This document shows positions 1-12,009 of a stretch of DNA of 64,000 bases, piece after piece. The notes under the pieces were generated by a model that made no database searches, was not told where the DNA came from, and saw nothing but the letters and a program-made list of their open reading frames with translations. The stretch comes from Takakia lepidozioides (Eukaryota > Streptophyta > Takakiopsida > Takakiales > Takakiaceae): the NCBI GenBank assembly GCA_030704615.1, contig CM060731.1, positions 75,184,756 through 75,248,755 of the forward strand, written 5' to 3'. A program made the translations under genes and the position numbers. Positions within the stretch are counted from its first letter, which is position 1. Each line of letters starts with the position of its first letter.

Positions 1-11
1 CGAAGCACTTA

Positions 12-407
12 GTGAGCTTGACAGAGAGTGCTTTTCAGGAGATGGCAGATTGTTTCCTCCGCTGTCAATGGATGCAATTTGGTAATTTCAGGGCTTACAC
101 CAAATTAAAAAAAGACCTTCACAATCTGCGGATGGACCTGCTGCACGGAAGCGAAGAGGCTCAGGAAAGTATCACGCAAGACGCCATGATGTGGTTTGTG
201 ACTCTGTAGGAGCGTACGGTTTTGGACATTGCATTCAACAAACGACATGCTTTCCAAGTGTTCTGGAGCAGGTTTCCAGCAGAGGACCGTGTTGCAACTC
301 TAGGAGAGCTTGACGAGGCCTTCATGGATCGGCTGATGAAAGATATTGGGGTGTGGACCATAGTCCTACATCATGGTATGTCATCAGACCTTAACAGACC
401 TTGTTAA
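12..407 (+). pseudogene. unidentified ORF broken by one stop
   Basis: Two open stretches in nearby reading (12-209 and 222-407) are separated by a TAG near 207-209, after which the sequence still reads like protein (acidic and hydrophobic helix-like residues, ending near LMKDIGVWTIVLHHG). I recognise no family. It has no membrane segment or zinc motif. It may enter from the left edge of the window, so its true start may lie outside. It is followed directly by the CAGACC-rich tract. It could be an exon of a host gene or a transposon remnant. The call rests only on open frame and amino-acid composition. Confidence 0.3.
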
Positions 408-2060
408 CAGACCTTGTCGGTGATCAGACTTTATCCCAGACCATGCATGTAAACCATGACAACCAACAGACGTTGTGAAGCAGACCACCTCAACCAGCAA
501 ACCCCCATGTATTCTTCCATTTGTTAGCAGACTAGGGATGACAATGTTTGTGACATTGTTGCAGAGTACGACCCGGAGGACGAGCTTATTCAGAATGCTC
601 TTGACCAATACGCCAATGGCACACGGCAGCTTCTAAGAGCCCTCCGTGGCCATACTGGCGTCGAGTCACCCGTTAAATGCAGGCTCATTGGAGTTTGTAC
701 AACAGCAGACCCTTCATCTACACAGAACTCTACTCCCATGGAGACCCAGGAGGACCGCAGTGAGCAGACCCTTCCCAGTAAAATCCCAAGTACCGACATG
801 CGAACCAGCAGACCTTGTTGATGGAGAACAAGGAACAGCAAACCCCCGACTGGATTGTTAGTACTCCCCAGCTAGACAATGTGGTGGGACACCCAAAGTC
901 CGAGGCCCTTTTTCTCGAATTGCTGGCCAGACTTCGTGAGACTCGTTTGCGTGACAAAACCTTGTCCTTGCCAAAACAGACTTTCGTGGAGGCATTGCAC
1001 ACCTTACCCAAAATTACCGGGGAGACCTTGGTTATGCAGACCTTTCCAGATAACAACTTCCACAACTCCTTCCATGAGCAGACCTTTCCAGATCAGCGGG
1101 CACCCATCTTACATCACATGCAGACCTTTGCACCGTCCACCTTCCCAGAGCAGACCGCTGCGGTGGAAAGGAGACCAGAGCATACCAGTGCATACCAGAC
1201 AAGACCAGACCACACTAAACCAGACCACACAAGACCGGACCGGACCGGAGGAGTCCCCACTAGGCCAGACCACACTAGACCACACCAGAGCAAAGGACTC
1301 CAGACGAGCCGAGTGCACAACAGACCAGACCCCAGAAGACCAGAGGATACCACACCACACCGTATCAGAGCAGACCTTTCCCGACCAGTGCAGACCTGAT
1401 CAGACCTTGCCGGAGCAGAGGAGAGAAGATCAGACCTTGCCGGAGGACACCCTGCCTGATACATTGCTTGACAACAACACCGCAGAAGTGCATCGTGACA
1501 CAGGTATGGACGCTGACACCTCACCATTCCAACATCAGTAGACCCTACCAATGCAGGACATCAGACCATCTAACATTCGTGAAGACCTGGTGGAAAAAAC
1601 CCAGGAAGCGACGCCGATCCTCCCTGGCACTTACGAGTTGCCGAAAATGAGAGGAGCAATTCATTTCCCCCCCACTGCAAACATCTGCTGAGAAGCAGAG
1701 AATGGTAGTGGACCTTACCCTTGCCACCAGACCTTCTGACACAGCACAGCCTGAACACAACCGAGAAGGCGTCAGTGCTCATTTATCCATAGTACAGACC
1801 AATTCTGCAATTGCGACTATGGACTATGACTGTGACAGTTTGGTTTGTGACCTTCCCCATCTGTTAGAGGCAAGGTCTACAGAAGTTGAGGATGCATCTT
1901 TGGCTGTTTTACCGCTTACTTGTGTGGACCCCGACTCGTCTGTAGACCCACAACTGGCGTTAGACCAATCCGTTGATAGGGTGCTTCTTATGTTCGACTC
2001 CACCACTGACAAGGGAGACCCCACAGCAGACCATTCAGCAGACCTTGCCGAAACCCATGC
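390..2060. repeat. CAGACC-rich degenerate repeat tract
   Basis: The hexamer CAGACC or close variants (CAGACCTT, CCAGACCA, GCAGACC) recurs many times at irregular spacing, most densely at 1080-1440. In the plus frame 815-1399 it gives a repeated peptide of the type QTFPD/QTFPE followed by RPDHT repeats, and 1702-2169 is also open. I read the open frames as a consequence of the repeat and have no evidence for a product. Shorter stretches with the same motif occur at 10250-10540 and 43975-44090. Confidence 0.5.
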
Positions 2061-2282
2061 ACATGTTTCTGTCCCTTCTTATTCTCTGGATCCAGTCACT
2101 GTAGTCCAAGATGTACCTGCCACAGGAGTGGCGCAATTGCAGACACCCACAGCGCCCACAAAGGTCTGATTCCATTGCATTTTTGCAGTCCAATTTTTTT
2201 TTCGGGTGCATTTGGGTGGTCATTGTTGATGTTTTGTGGCGTGATATTTGTGTGAAGGTTCTGGCGTCTGAGGTCTCAGCTC

Positions 2283-2696
2283 ATGGTCCGTCGTAGGTGC
2301 TCAACATGGGGAAGGAGAATGGAATTGGAGGATTCAATTAAAGTCAGGAAACATGAATTATATCATGTGGAAGAAGTACGTGCTGATGCAGCACATAACA
2401 TGACCAGAATTCAGATGAAGAGGAAGGATCAATTTGATGAAAGTAAATTGAAAACTTTTAAGATGGGTGATTTGGTTCTGTGGTTGCAGCAGAAGGGAAA
2501 GATTAAAGCTTCTAAGCTTAAGTCACCATGGAAAGGACCTTATGTCATACAGAAGATGTATGATAACAACACAGCCATGCTACAAACCATTAACAAAGAG
2601 ATGCTTGGAAGAGTCAATGCCAATAAGTTGAAGGGATACAGTGGTATCCATGATAAACCATTGCAGCATCAAGCACAAAGGGTGGACCAGTAGTGA
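2283..2696 (+). pseudogene. gypsy integrase C-terminal fragment
   Basis: The plus-strand ORF encodes the end of a Ty3/gypsy integrase: a helical KVRKHELYHVEEV stretch, then GDLVLWL and SPWKGPYVI, then a tail ending near GYSGIHDKPLQH. It is closely similar to the end of the pol gene at 21.3-22.3 kb on the minus strand, but in the opposite orientation. It has no RT, RNase H or catalytic integrase core and no LTR beside it, so it is an isolated relic. At the codon where the 22-kb copy has a TGA stop (22072-22074) this fragment has a sense codon. The 226 bases after it, up to the CACTA terminus, show nothing I recognise. Confidence 0.75.
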
Positions 2697-2922
2697 TAAC
2701 CCCCACCGTAGGGGCCAGTTTGACCCATGGAGTGCAGGAAGCGTCTAGTACAGGACCACAAAGTGTTAATAAACCCCAGGACAAAATCTTGTTGCGAAGC
2801 TGAGCTAGCTAGCTCCTGGAGGGTATGAAGGAGACGACTGTTGCATTGGAAAAGAAGTTGGAGGAACCTGCTTCACCAAATAGAGCGACGGTAGCTGGGA
2901 AGAAGCGCATACCAGATGGCGT

Positions 2923-3017
2923 CACTACAACAGATGAGCGTTTTTATGACTTCACATATGACTATTTTTTCAATCTTATATGCGTTCATGACTACATCAC
3001 TCTGTAGTGAAAAAAAC
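2923..3017 (+). repeat. CACTA terminal inverted repeat, arm A
   Basis: The block begins CACTACAACAGATGAGCG and continues almost identically, inverted, at 35516-35610. CACTA superfamily elements begin with CACTA. The expected 3-bp target duplication is not seen: CGT precedes 2923 and ACA follows 35610. The 8 bases outside each end (gatggcgt and, inverted, gatggtgt) differ at one position. Confidence 0.8.
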
Positions 3018-3560
3018 CATATCATAGCGACTAGTCTTTAGGACTGCGTTTTGCAAGTCATATCCATGACTGCTTGCGTGGCACCTGGAGTCCTGCTATA
3101 GAGAGGGTTGCAGTCACAACTATATGACTAATATATGACTACATTGTCTGTTGAGCGCTGCCTACATGGAGAGGCTTCAGCGGGACACGTGCGCCACTGC
3201 GCAAGCGACACGTCATGCATTCGTCAGGGGATCATATGACTATATGTCTGCAAAGTGATGCCTACATGGAGAGGCGACGGATGGACACGTGCGCCACTGC
3301 GAATTTGACATGTCACGACTTCTTGCCATGATCATATGACTACATGTCTGCACAGTGATGCCTACATGGAGAGGCGCTAGCGAGACACGTGTGCTATGGC
3401 AGATTTCACACGTGGTGATTACATGACTCGCTCATATGACTACAGGGATGTCTACATGGAGAGATATTAGCGGGACACCTGTTGCACTTGAGATGTGACA
3501 TGTGGCACACAGACAAAATATTAGCATATATGACTACGGATCTTTACACGTGGTGAAAAT
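2940..3560. repeat. CACTA subterminal repeats, arm A
   Basis: Two repeat types are interleaved. The short ATATGACTA/ATGACTACA motif recurs about a dozen times in both orientations. A longer unit carrying CCTACATGGAGAGGC followed by an ACACGTG box recurs at about 3161, 3261, 3361 and 3451, a period near 100 bp. Subterminal repeats of this kind are the usual binding sites of TNPA-type proteins in CACTA elements. The same array, inverted, is at 34930-35520. A short array of ATGACTA motifs also lies at 10680-10930 near the degraded left end. Confidence 0.7.
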
Positions 3561-4077
3561 ATGGATAAAGAATGTCGTGTCATATACTGCCACGTGTTCT
3601 AGTTTGAGCAAGAGTGATGCCACGTGTCATCAAGATTGTTTTCCGAAATAGTTTATATTTTTAATGTTCATATTCTAATTTTTAGTTTTTTAAAAGAACA
3701 AGGAGATTGCAGCCTTGGATTTTTTTTTAATGGTATTATTTTTAATATTATTATTTAAAATGAAAATGAATTAAATGATTTAAAATCTTCATTACATGGT
3801 GAAATTCCAACATGAAAACAGAATGGATCCCTCCTGCATACTATCAACCACAAGGAGAATGAAAATAGTCAACTACAGGGCAATACAAGCCCTATAAATC
3901 ACATTACAAAAATCCAAATGAGACCAATATCCCAATGGACACCTCAAAAGCCACAAGGTCAAAAAATCCATGCCTCAAAAGGCCCAGCCAAAAACAAGCA
4001 AGCCCACACATGGGCTGAATTGTTGTAGCTAGTATGTTCTAGAGTCAGTATTGCTCTGTTAAACAGTGCAATACTGA
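3561..4077. other. noncoding AT-rich segment
   Basis: AT-rich sequence with homopolymer runs lies between the subterminal array and the end of the CACTA second gene. It is probably its 3' flank. No ORF or RNA gene is seen. Confidence 0.5.
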
Positions 4078-7000
4078 CTATCCCTTCCGCAGCTCCATAA
4101 GTTTCAGTAACTTTAGACTCCAAAGTGTTGTCTGGCCAACCACCTGCCCCAATTCGGTCTGTTTCCTAACACCATTCACATATGGTAGAGGGGTGTTACT
4201 GACACATGCCTCTTTGATGTACACACAGGCATAATCAAGGGGCACAGCAGGGTACCCGTAACCCACCACAGCACCTTGAAGAGCAACAATCAGCCCTACT
4301 CCACATTTCTTGCGTTTGGAGTTCACACCCAACAGCCGAACCTCGTCACCCACCCTGAACTGTGATCCCAACTCCACACAAAAAAGAACACGATGTGAAA
4401 ACCCATGACATACACACGACTAGGACACTCAACATTTGCGAGTTAAAGAGAGCCCCAAGGTTGGAAAAAATATAACAGACAAGACAACGGCCTGGACTTA
4501 CTCCATTTGCAGTCTCCAGTGGTGGTGAGACCTCTTTTGGGGGGCTACTCGCCTGGTCGACACTCTTGCCCTCGTCTGTACTGGCTTGTCGACAATATCA
4601 CCTTTGTTTGTCACAAGTTCCTGTGTCACAGACCAGAGATCAACCAAGAAAGCAATGAGCAAACATGAATAGTGAATAGAAACAAAATCCAAGTATGAAT
4701 CAAACAAAAAAAACCAACATGAAAAGCTGCAAAGAAAACCTAGCATTAATCAAGCAACCGAGGAGAAGCATCCAGGAAAGCAATGCAATGAATGAACCCA
4801 CAAAAATGTAGCCTCTGGAGCACTGTCAGAATGTTTGTACCTTCACAGTAGCAGTGTTGTATGGTTGTTGTCCGAAAACAGGCTGAGACTCCAAAAACTT
4901 GGGAATACTGGCAGCTTTCGATGCCTTCCACAAGAAAGGCCACAACACCTCTGTTAGATACTCATCAGTTGATGAATCTGGTTGCACCTTCCATGGCTCT
5001 GGAAAAATCCCACTGAAGGGAGGATTGTTTGCCGCCTTTCTTGGTGTGTCGTCAACAAGAACAGTGTCCTCATAAGTCCATTCTGGCCAGTCTGCCCACA
5101 CTGTAGACAAGTTCTTGAAATATAATGGCTTTGAATCAGACCCCTTACGGCATGGGAGGACTGGATCCTCGTCACAGTGAAGGGCATCCCACTGGAAAAC
5201 CAGGTTAGTGTGGGCTGCAAAAATATAGTCCACCATTGGGAAGAAGTTGCGAGCTTGGCAACAAGACCACCTCAAAGTGTTCAAAACACTTTTGCAAAAA
5301 GTCATAACAGTGTGGTCTCAAAACTACCATCTTCTTGCCACACATCTTCCCCACAAAACCTTTGGGAAGGGATGCAGGCCCATTAGCAGAATGAAAAGAT
5401 TCACATAACAGACCATTTAAGTCCAGAATTAGTAAATGCTTCCTCGTTGGTCCAGGAAGTAAACTGACATTTGGCTTCAACATGTGAGCAGGAGAAATTA
5501 AAGCAACCTGCTTGTTTGTTTTGTCCCCGTCTGCATCTTCCTCCCCATCTAAACTCCCACATACCTGCATACCAGAATCCGGTGTGCCCGACGGCTCTGT
5601 CACCATTGCCCCCTGGACTGCTACTGCCTTTGTACGTGGCAAGGGCTGAATTTTCACGTGTACCTCACAGCTGGCCTTCCCTGTATCCTGCTGCTGCTCG
5701 GTCAAATTCAAAAGATCATCAGTGACAGGAAGACATAAGGGCTTAGAGTGAGCACCAGTTACCGTCTGAAATTGGGATTCCAAACATTTTGATACTGTCA
5801 CAGCAGACGTATCCATCGTAGATGTCACTGGTCCTGCGCCTGGTAGATTAATCCCCAATCTGGTCACAATGGCTTTCTGGTACTCAATCATACTCTGCAT
5901 CTGTAATTTTAATTCTGCCATGTCACGTCCTTGTGATTCCACCAGTTTGTCCAAGCCATCCATCCTGCCAACTACCAAAAAAACCTAGCATGAACAACCA
6001 TTGGAAAGAAAACCCAGGCCAAAAGCCGTGATAAAAACCCTAGCAACCTATGATGCAGCAACCACTCTAGCAAACGTGGAAAACACACTTACCCGCCTGT
6101 CACTCCCAGCTGACAACCGTGACACTGAACCCTCTTGAATTTTATATAATGTAGGAGGGCACCCTGATAGTGTTTCCTACAAATTAATCCATGCCACAAA
6201 CAAACCCATGCCACAAGTCAGTAAGCAATGTGAGGGCTGACTATATACACATAGCAATTCAATGAGGAACAAAATACAGAGTCGTGATGATGCCACTTAC
6301 CAAGCGTGCTTCCACCATTGCCTTCCCACCACGGCCAGTCTTGGTAGGATTCAGAATTGCACCATTTGTATTCTTCATGTTGCCCGACACTTTGTGGAAC
6401 ACCTCTGTCTGCCAGTAACTTACAAGCTTGTTCCAAACCTCGTCAGATATAGTAATGGGTTTCCCCTTACCACCCAATCACGCAGTGTGTGCTTCATAAC
6501 GCTGGCTCTTCATTATTCTGCCAATTGTTTGTTTATGGTGGAAGTATTTTAACTCGTGCGGCGTATATGAAAATAGCTTAGCCAGGTGATCTCTGATTTC
6601 GTATACAACTTCATCAGGTTGGTTGTTGATGGCAAGGGAACAATCTAGCTTGCGATAAGCCTGTCCTTTAAGGGCAGCGTGCCATACATTCCGGGTCTGA
6701 CCATACGGGGCTCCTTTGAGGTTCGTCAAAATCACCGTGGGAGGAAGACCTGCAGCTATTCTCTCTTCCTTGACCTTGGCAGCTTCAATTTTGGCTGAGC
6801 TATTAGCCCTCCTTAAAGCATTGGTTCTATCATTCTTTGAAACGGCACCCTCCCCTCCTTCAGAGACCTCCGTGTGCTCAGGAGAATTCAAAGCAGGATC
6901 CTGCCAAGTAGGGACTGGTGGCCATGGTTGTTGGCCAGAAGGCCGAGGACCATACTGGCCATACTGTCCATAAGCAGGAGGATATTCCGGTGGCCTGCCA

Positions 7001-8222
7001 CCCCCATAGCTATTAGGGGGTGGCAAATATGGTTGAGGAGGATACTGGCCATAGTGCCCATATGGAGGAGCACCATATTGACCCTGACCATACTGAGTGC
7101 CAGACTGTGGGTACTGAGGCATACCATAATAAGGTGGGGGTACTGGTGGCACAAAACCCACAACGTTGGGAGAGTTAGGGCCACCTCCTGCGTTCTTGTG
7201 GGCGCCATCTCCATTGCTAGCAGCAGGGATCGTGGATCCAGTGCGCTTGTGCTTGCCCTGAAAAGAAATTCCCCCAGTACAATGTGGGTGATTATACATA
7301 CATATAGGCAGCAAGCAGCAAATCCTTGAATTCAGGCAAAACAAACTGGAAGCACATATCATTTGTAAGGACAAGATTACCCAAAACTCAGTATGATCTT
7401 GGGCAGTAAATCTCCCAAATTTGATTGGCCCCAATGATGTCCTCCCAATACATTTTTGAGCCCTCTTAGGTATGGGGTGTTCCTGAAACCCATAGCAAGA
7501 ATTCAAATGGACAAACCTGATGGGTCCATGAGAAGTATCCCTCCAAGTTTTACTGATATTCTGGGTGCATAAGTAACCCAAGTATCTCTATAAGTAGCCA
7601 TTGTAGCTTAGTACCAGGACGTTGGTTTCATGGGGCAAAGAATTTGAACACACCTGAAGTCTACATTGGCCTGACATCATGCCTTTGGCACTTCAACTTG
7701 TCTAGTGGAAATCATTTGTGATTGTGCCTTAGCTGACCCCTGCATTGTCCAACTTCCCTGTCTTGACAGACATACCCTATCTCTTCGTGATTTTACCAAA
7801 AACATACATAATTAGAATCATGGTCATTGTGAAGAACTATAACTCACAGACGGAGAAGGTGTTCGTAGTGTAGATGATGGGCGTTTTTGTCCTGCGACAT
7901 GAGCATGGGCATGTTCTCCTCGGCTTGTCGTGGCATCCGCCGACGACGCACTCGCCTCGCACTGGCGTGGGAGGAGTGGATCGTCCTCATCGTCCTCAGA
8001 AGAGCCCTCATGCAGAATCGTAGTCTTCATCGTCTTCAGTCTGGCACTTTGCCTTGCAGAACCTTGATCCCTACCTTTTTCCTTCGGAGTGCGTGGCTTG
8101 CGAGGGCGATTCGCTCCCGCAAGCCTGCACAAACACCTCCATGACCTCCCTCTCAAACAATCACAAACAAATGTAAGCATACATACCCTAATACTCTTAA
8201 GCCTACGCTGAACCACAGCCAC
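4078..8222 (-). pseudogene. CACTA TNPA-like gene with FCP1-like phosphatase domain (arm A)
   Basis: Exons read from GT/AG sites are 8124-7848 (perhaps extended upstream to 8222), about 7258-6300, a short exon near 6180-6097, 5964-4841, 4620-4502 and 4371-4078. In order the protein has a basic/acidic N-terminus, a Gly/Pro/Tyr/Gln-rich tract, a helical region resembling the plant Transposase_24 family (GRGGKAMVEARL, then a short ETLSGCPPTLYE exon), a segment with MDGLDKLVESQ, an FCP1/NIF-type HAD domain (motif I LILDLNGLL; late motif LVDDTPRKA) and the C-terminal GDEVRLL/VGYGYP region usual at the end of CACTA TNPA-like proteins. A frameshift lies inside the HAD domain near 5250. A one-base loss in exon 4502-4620, relative to the other copy, breaks the end. 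The HAD domain is unusual here and looks captured. Confidence 0.7.
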
Positions 8223-9232
8223 ACCCTACCAGGACGTAATGCCTGCCCACGAATGACGGCGGACATCTCCCGCCTAATGACACACCGTCCTCAAACCTAA
8301 TCGTCACTCACTGCATGTTGTTTGCCTCTCTGTTTGTACAAGTCGCAGCTACTCGCCCATATTTGTGCTATGAAGCTTATGATCGATGTAGGAAGGTTAG
8401 AGGATAAGGCAAATCGCAAGTTTAGTGGGTGGGTATCCAAAGTCAGGAACTAAACTCACCCATCTATCGACTGCTTGAACGTTGCTTCCACCTCCTTTAT
8501 GGCAGCAATCCGGCGTTCTCGGAACTTCTCGTACTCAGTGAGAGGGACTGTCACTTTGAAGACCTTCCGCTTCACCATGGACACTCAGAAACGATACTTA
8601 TAGTATACTATAGATATAGAAATAGCACATTGGCAGCTGGTGCAAAACTAGAGACAATGCACTGTGCGTAGCATGCAAAGAGGGAAGGGGTGACGTTCAA
8701 AGCATGTACAGTGCAGGTGGCGAACGGATGCGTAGGCGTAGAATAGATGACCGTCTATGGCGATTGGAAGAAGCTTATGCCACAAGGAATGGGCATACAA
8801 AAATGTTATGCAACTACGATGAGTGTCATGGAGGAAAAGTACTCTTGTTGGAAACAGTGAGGAATCATTACATGATACACGGGAGGGATCCTCTTCTCCA
8901 ACGCTGTTCTCTTCCGGTAAGATCGTCACTTTCCCTTCAGCACTTTAGTTTAGATTTTGAATGCAACGATCCTCTTCTCCACATGTCGACATTTCGTTGG
9001 GTGATTGTAGTCAAGAAGTCATAAGATACAGACGTGAGTATACGCCACTTCCGTTATCACTTTAATTAATGCACATGTCGTGTTTTCATTGGTCATGTGT
9101 AGTCATGTAGTCATATATGACTAAGTAAATGACTGCAACTATGACTTCAATGGTTACAAATGTCGTGTTTTGATTGGGTGTATATTCATAAGATACATAC
9201 GTAAATATAACTGCATCACTGCAACGTCACCG
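8223..9232. other. upstream region of the CACTA second gene, arm A
   Basis: Noncoding sequence matching 29364-30340 inverted. It would hold the promoter of the TNPA-like gene. A TATAGTATACTATAG palindromic stretch near 8600 is also present in arm B. No convincing ORF is seen. Confidence 0.4.
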
Positions 9233-10002
9233 TGTTAGAGGACTGTCTGGGACTTAGACACTTATACGGGATCTGTGGGGTACCCTTAATTTTTGCACAA
9301 ACTGAGACCAACAGGAGCCTTAGGGTTGATAGCAGCGCACTTTAGGAGGGGTTACACAGCCCGTCACAGTCCGGCACAGCCCATCACAGTCAACACAGCC
9401 TGTCACAGTCCGACACAGCCGACACAGCCAGACACAGTCAACACAGCTCGTCACAGCCCGACACAGCCCATCACAGCCAACACAGCCCGTCACAGCTTGA
9501 CACAGCTGTCACAACCATAGGGAACGGATAGCAGGACAGGGAACGACTGTGGGGAACAACACCTGCAAATAGAACATGTTAGTTCACGGACGACGGTTAG
9601 CGAGGGAAACGGTTAGAACAACGGGTAGGAAGATAAAGCTAGGAGCAAGGACTAGAAAATGATCGATTCTTGGATCACTTCTTGGGGGGGAATCACTGCT
9701 GGAAGGAGTGGGAGGATCACTTCTTGGGGGAACTTTGGACATCACTGGGGAAAAGGAGGCAGAAAGCGTATCTCTGAGCAGAAAGAGGGAGAGCACGGAG
9801 TAGGTGGAGGATCTGTTGATGCTTAATGAATGCAGGCAGTAGAATTGTAATGTAGAGCAGATTAGAGACTCCATGGCTTCAGCCTGATACTTGATAGATA
9901 TTAATCTGATACACACTTCATACTCACACTGTGTAGAGAGATCTGAGTGAAGCTGTGGAATGAATGGATGAGTTGATGGAATCCAATAGATTACTGAAGC
10001 AA
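9233..10002 (-). mobile_element. truncated LTR of the 13-kb gypsy element
   Basis: It begins TGTTAGAGGACTG, which is the reverse complement of the LTR end at 17212 and 29363, and matches the LTR until CTGAAGCAAAC near 10002, where similarity stops. About 240 bp of the LTR (compare 16212-17212) are therefore missing. It is joined to arm A through CACCG, the complement of the target duplication CGGTG. It includes the CACAGCC minisatellite. Confidence 0.85.
9350..9525. repeat. CACAGCC minisatellite in LTR
   Basis: Short tandem units of the form CACAGCCCGTCACAG and variants, about 15 bp, repeated around ten times. The same array, inverted, is in the LTRs at 16910-17095 and 29190-29290. Confidence 0.75.
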
Positions 10003-10620
10003 ACATCATTATATGTCTTGACATCGAGATCCTTCTAATAAAACCTACACCACAACTCAAGCAATTGGTCTGTAGCCTCGGATTCCTGTTTCTCTAGGGC
10101 TTTCAGGTCCTCGGTGGCAATACTGCACTCAAACTGTGGGTCGTTTTAAAAAAAATATAGCATTGCTTTTCCCTCAGAGATATGTGCGTTGAAAGTGGAG
10201 CCAAATCGGGCAGTGAACCTGCACAAACTCGGAAAAAACCTTTAAGAAGATAGACCACGACAGAACCGGGCTGGCAGACCCAGAAGGACCACACCCAAAA
10301 GGACCAGACCTACAACGGATACTGTACCTGACCCAACGAACAGACCAATGGAGTAGGCCAATGGAGCGGATGAACGGCAGTCACATCAGACCCAGCAGAC
10401 CCATACAAACTTTTTACTGCAGACCCATGGAGTTGGTGTGTTCAGAGCATCACAGGCAGACCAACGAGACTTACTTGTGTTTGTTACTGAGCTCTGCAAC
10501 TTCGCTCTCCACTTCGAAGCAGACCTTCCGGTCAGCACTCATGTGTACTCCGGACTTGGGTTTTCTTTAGCGCCTTTTTTGGGGGGAATTGTTTATAGCC
10601 TCGGGTCTGCCACGCAATTC
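10003..10620. other. unassigned junction sequence with CAGACC motifs
   Basis: This stretch lies between the truncated LTR and the degraded left end of the CACTA element. 10250-10540 holds CAGACC-type motifs like those at 390-2060. No gene is recognisable. Confidence 0.4.
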
Positions 10621-10623
10621 AAG

Positions 10624-10970
10624 AGATGAGCGTTTTTAGAACTACAGGTTTGGCGGAGTCATAAAAACTGCACTAGGTACATGACTACAGAGCGCTGAAA
10701 TGCATTACAGTTTTAGTTTTATGACTTTGTAGTAATGGATATCACTACATGACTCCGGAAAGTTAGGGAGCATTGGTCAAACATTGTTGACCATGATGAC
10801 AGGGATGGTTTATATGACTAGTGTGATATGTTTGACTACACGTGGACGACGTTTCATGGAGTCTTATGACTCCATGACTATAGATGGTTTCAGAGCTCTA
10901 TTTATACGACTACATCACTACACGTGTCATTTTGAAGGCACATATAATGCAAATAAGGTTGCCCATTAGG
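10624..10970. repeat. degraded left end and subterminal repeats of CACTA element
   Basis: AGATGAGCGTTTTTA near 10624-10638 equals the inner terminus of the intact ends. It is followed by repeated TGACTACA/ATGACT motifs and a CACTACACGTGTCA near 10917. The outermost bases are unlike the intact termini (CACGCAATTCAAG in place of CACTACAAC), so this end is probably inactive or truncated. Confidence 0.55.
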
Positions 10971-11094
10971 TTTAAAAAAGTTAAAAAATTTGCTAATAAG
11001 GTTGCCCATTAGTGTAATCGTGAACAGAAAGGAGGGCTGGGACTTGGCGTCTTTTTGTCTCCTGCGCCACACCACATAGCTGAGGGATGGAACG

Positions 11095-11170
11095 CGATGA
11101 TAGCAGGATATGTAGGGGCGTGGGATGGAGGCGTTGAGCAAATGATGCACGAAGGAGAAGAGGAGGAGGA
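11095..11170 (+). pseudogene. PPR gene fragment
   Basis: About 70 bp closely resembles part of the PPR pseudogene at 63290-63385: ATGCCA-like start, AGGGGCGTG(G/T)GATGGAGGC and GAGCAAATGATG then GCGAAGG or CACGAAGG. It encodes part of the PPR repeat phrase with EQMM. It is too short to be functional and lies within the left arm of the CACTA element. Confidence 0.55.
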
Positions 11171-11334
11171 GACGAGACGAGGACAAGCGAGCTCGCCGTT
11201 CTTGGGAGAGTCAGCTTGGTCTTAGCAAGCGTGTTTCAATCTCTGACTACTCATCTACGCCGTAGTGGTTCGATCTGACAGACCAATCCAACATTACCTG
11301 ACTACAGACACAAGCAGCACACACAAGAGGTCAT

Positions 11335-12000
11335 CGGTCAAATCCTCCATGGGTCAGGACAGGTCAAGGACAATGTGGTAGGGCACCTTCTTCTTCAACC
11401 TATTTCAGCCTGTGTTGCCCTCTCATCAGACTTGGCCGCAAGATGCATATTGAATTCTGTAAGTTAGGTCGTTGGGTACATCTGTGGTGGTTTGGAGTGA
11501 CTTTGGCAAGTTACTGCCAGTGTGGCAGCAGGGAAGTATCCAAAAACATATAATAGAGGTGAGGAGAAGCTTTGGGGTGAACACTTTCCGACCCCAATGG
11601 TGGGACAATGGAGACAAAAAGGCGAATGCCTGTTGGACTACAGAGAGAAGCAGATGCATTTCAGATTGTGATAAGTAGGGTTGGGGTGTTTTGGGGAAGA
11701 ACTCCACACCAGTATGGTTGGGGTGTTTGCTGGTACAATTGTAGGCTGTCAGAGGCATGGATAGCTGAAGGAGCAGGGATAGAGTGTGGGTCCACATTCA
11801 TCCAAGAGGGCTGGATTTCAAGCTCCACATTACCTATGATTCCCTGTGGAAGGATAGGTACAAGAAACCTACATGGGTAGATGGTCAACTGGAAGCGGCA
11901 TGCTGTACTATATGTCATTACTGTACTATATGTCATTCCAGAGACTGTCATTGTTGGTCCATGTGTCTTACAACAATGCTATCAATATAAGACTCCTGGT
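11335..12000 (+). repeat. dispersed repeat family R (copy 1)
   Basis: This contains segments found again at 49320-50045, 51850-52490 and 63590-63735. They include a stretch ending at a wording like QWWDN, a second with GGATTTCAAGCTCCA...ACCTATGATTCC, and a third encoding KPTWVDGQLEAA. Frames are broken in every copy. No function is recognised. It may be a gene fragment spread by transposons. Confidence 0.55.
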
Positions 12001-12009
12001 TCACATTGG

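Larger units (their letters stand above)
2923..9232 (-). mobile_element. CACTA element, inverted partial copy (arm A)
   Basis: This block starts with the CACTA-type terminus CACTACAACAGATGAGCG and is an inverted near copy of 29364-35610. It carries the subterminal repeats and the complete second CACTA gene, but lacks the TNP2 transposase. Its inner end is the sequence CACCG followed at once by a gypsy LTR (9233). This is the reverse complement of the arrangement at 29363/29364 (LTR then CGGTG), so the inverted copy includes the same LTR insertion junction. It can therefore not be older than that insertion unless the junction was converted. Confidence 0.85.

Noticed and set aside
815-1541. Two overlapping ORFs of about 190 and 220 codons
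   Set aside because: Both are low-complexity translations of the CAGACC repeat in different frames. I call the repeat, not a gene.
3490-3660. Telomere or origin signal in the AT-rich flank
   Set aside because: Only generic AT-richness and ACGTG boxes. No specific repeat was found.
9350-9525. CRISPR-like array
   Set aside because: Units are about 15 bp without unique spacers, and it sits in a plant LTR. It is a minisatellite.
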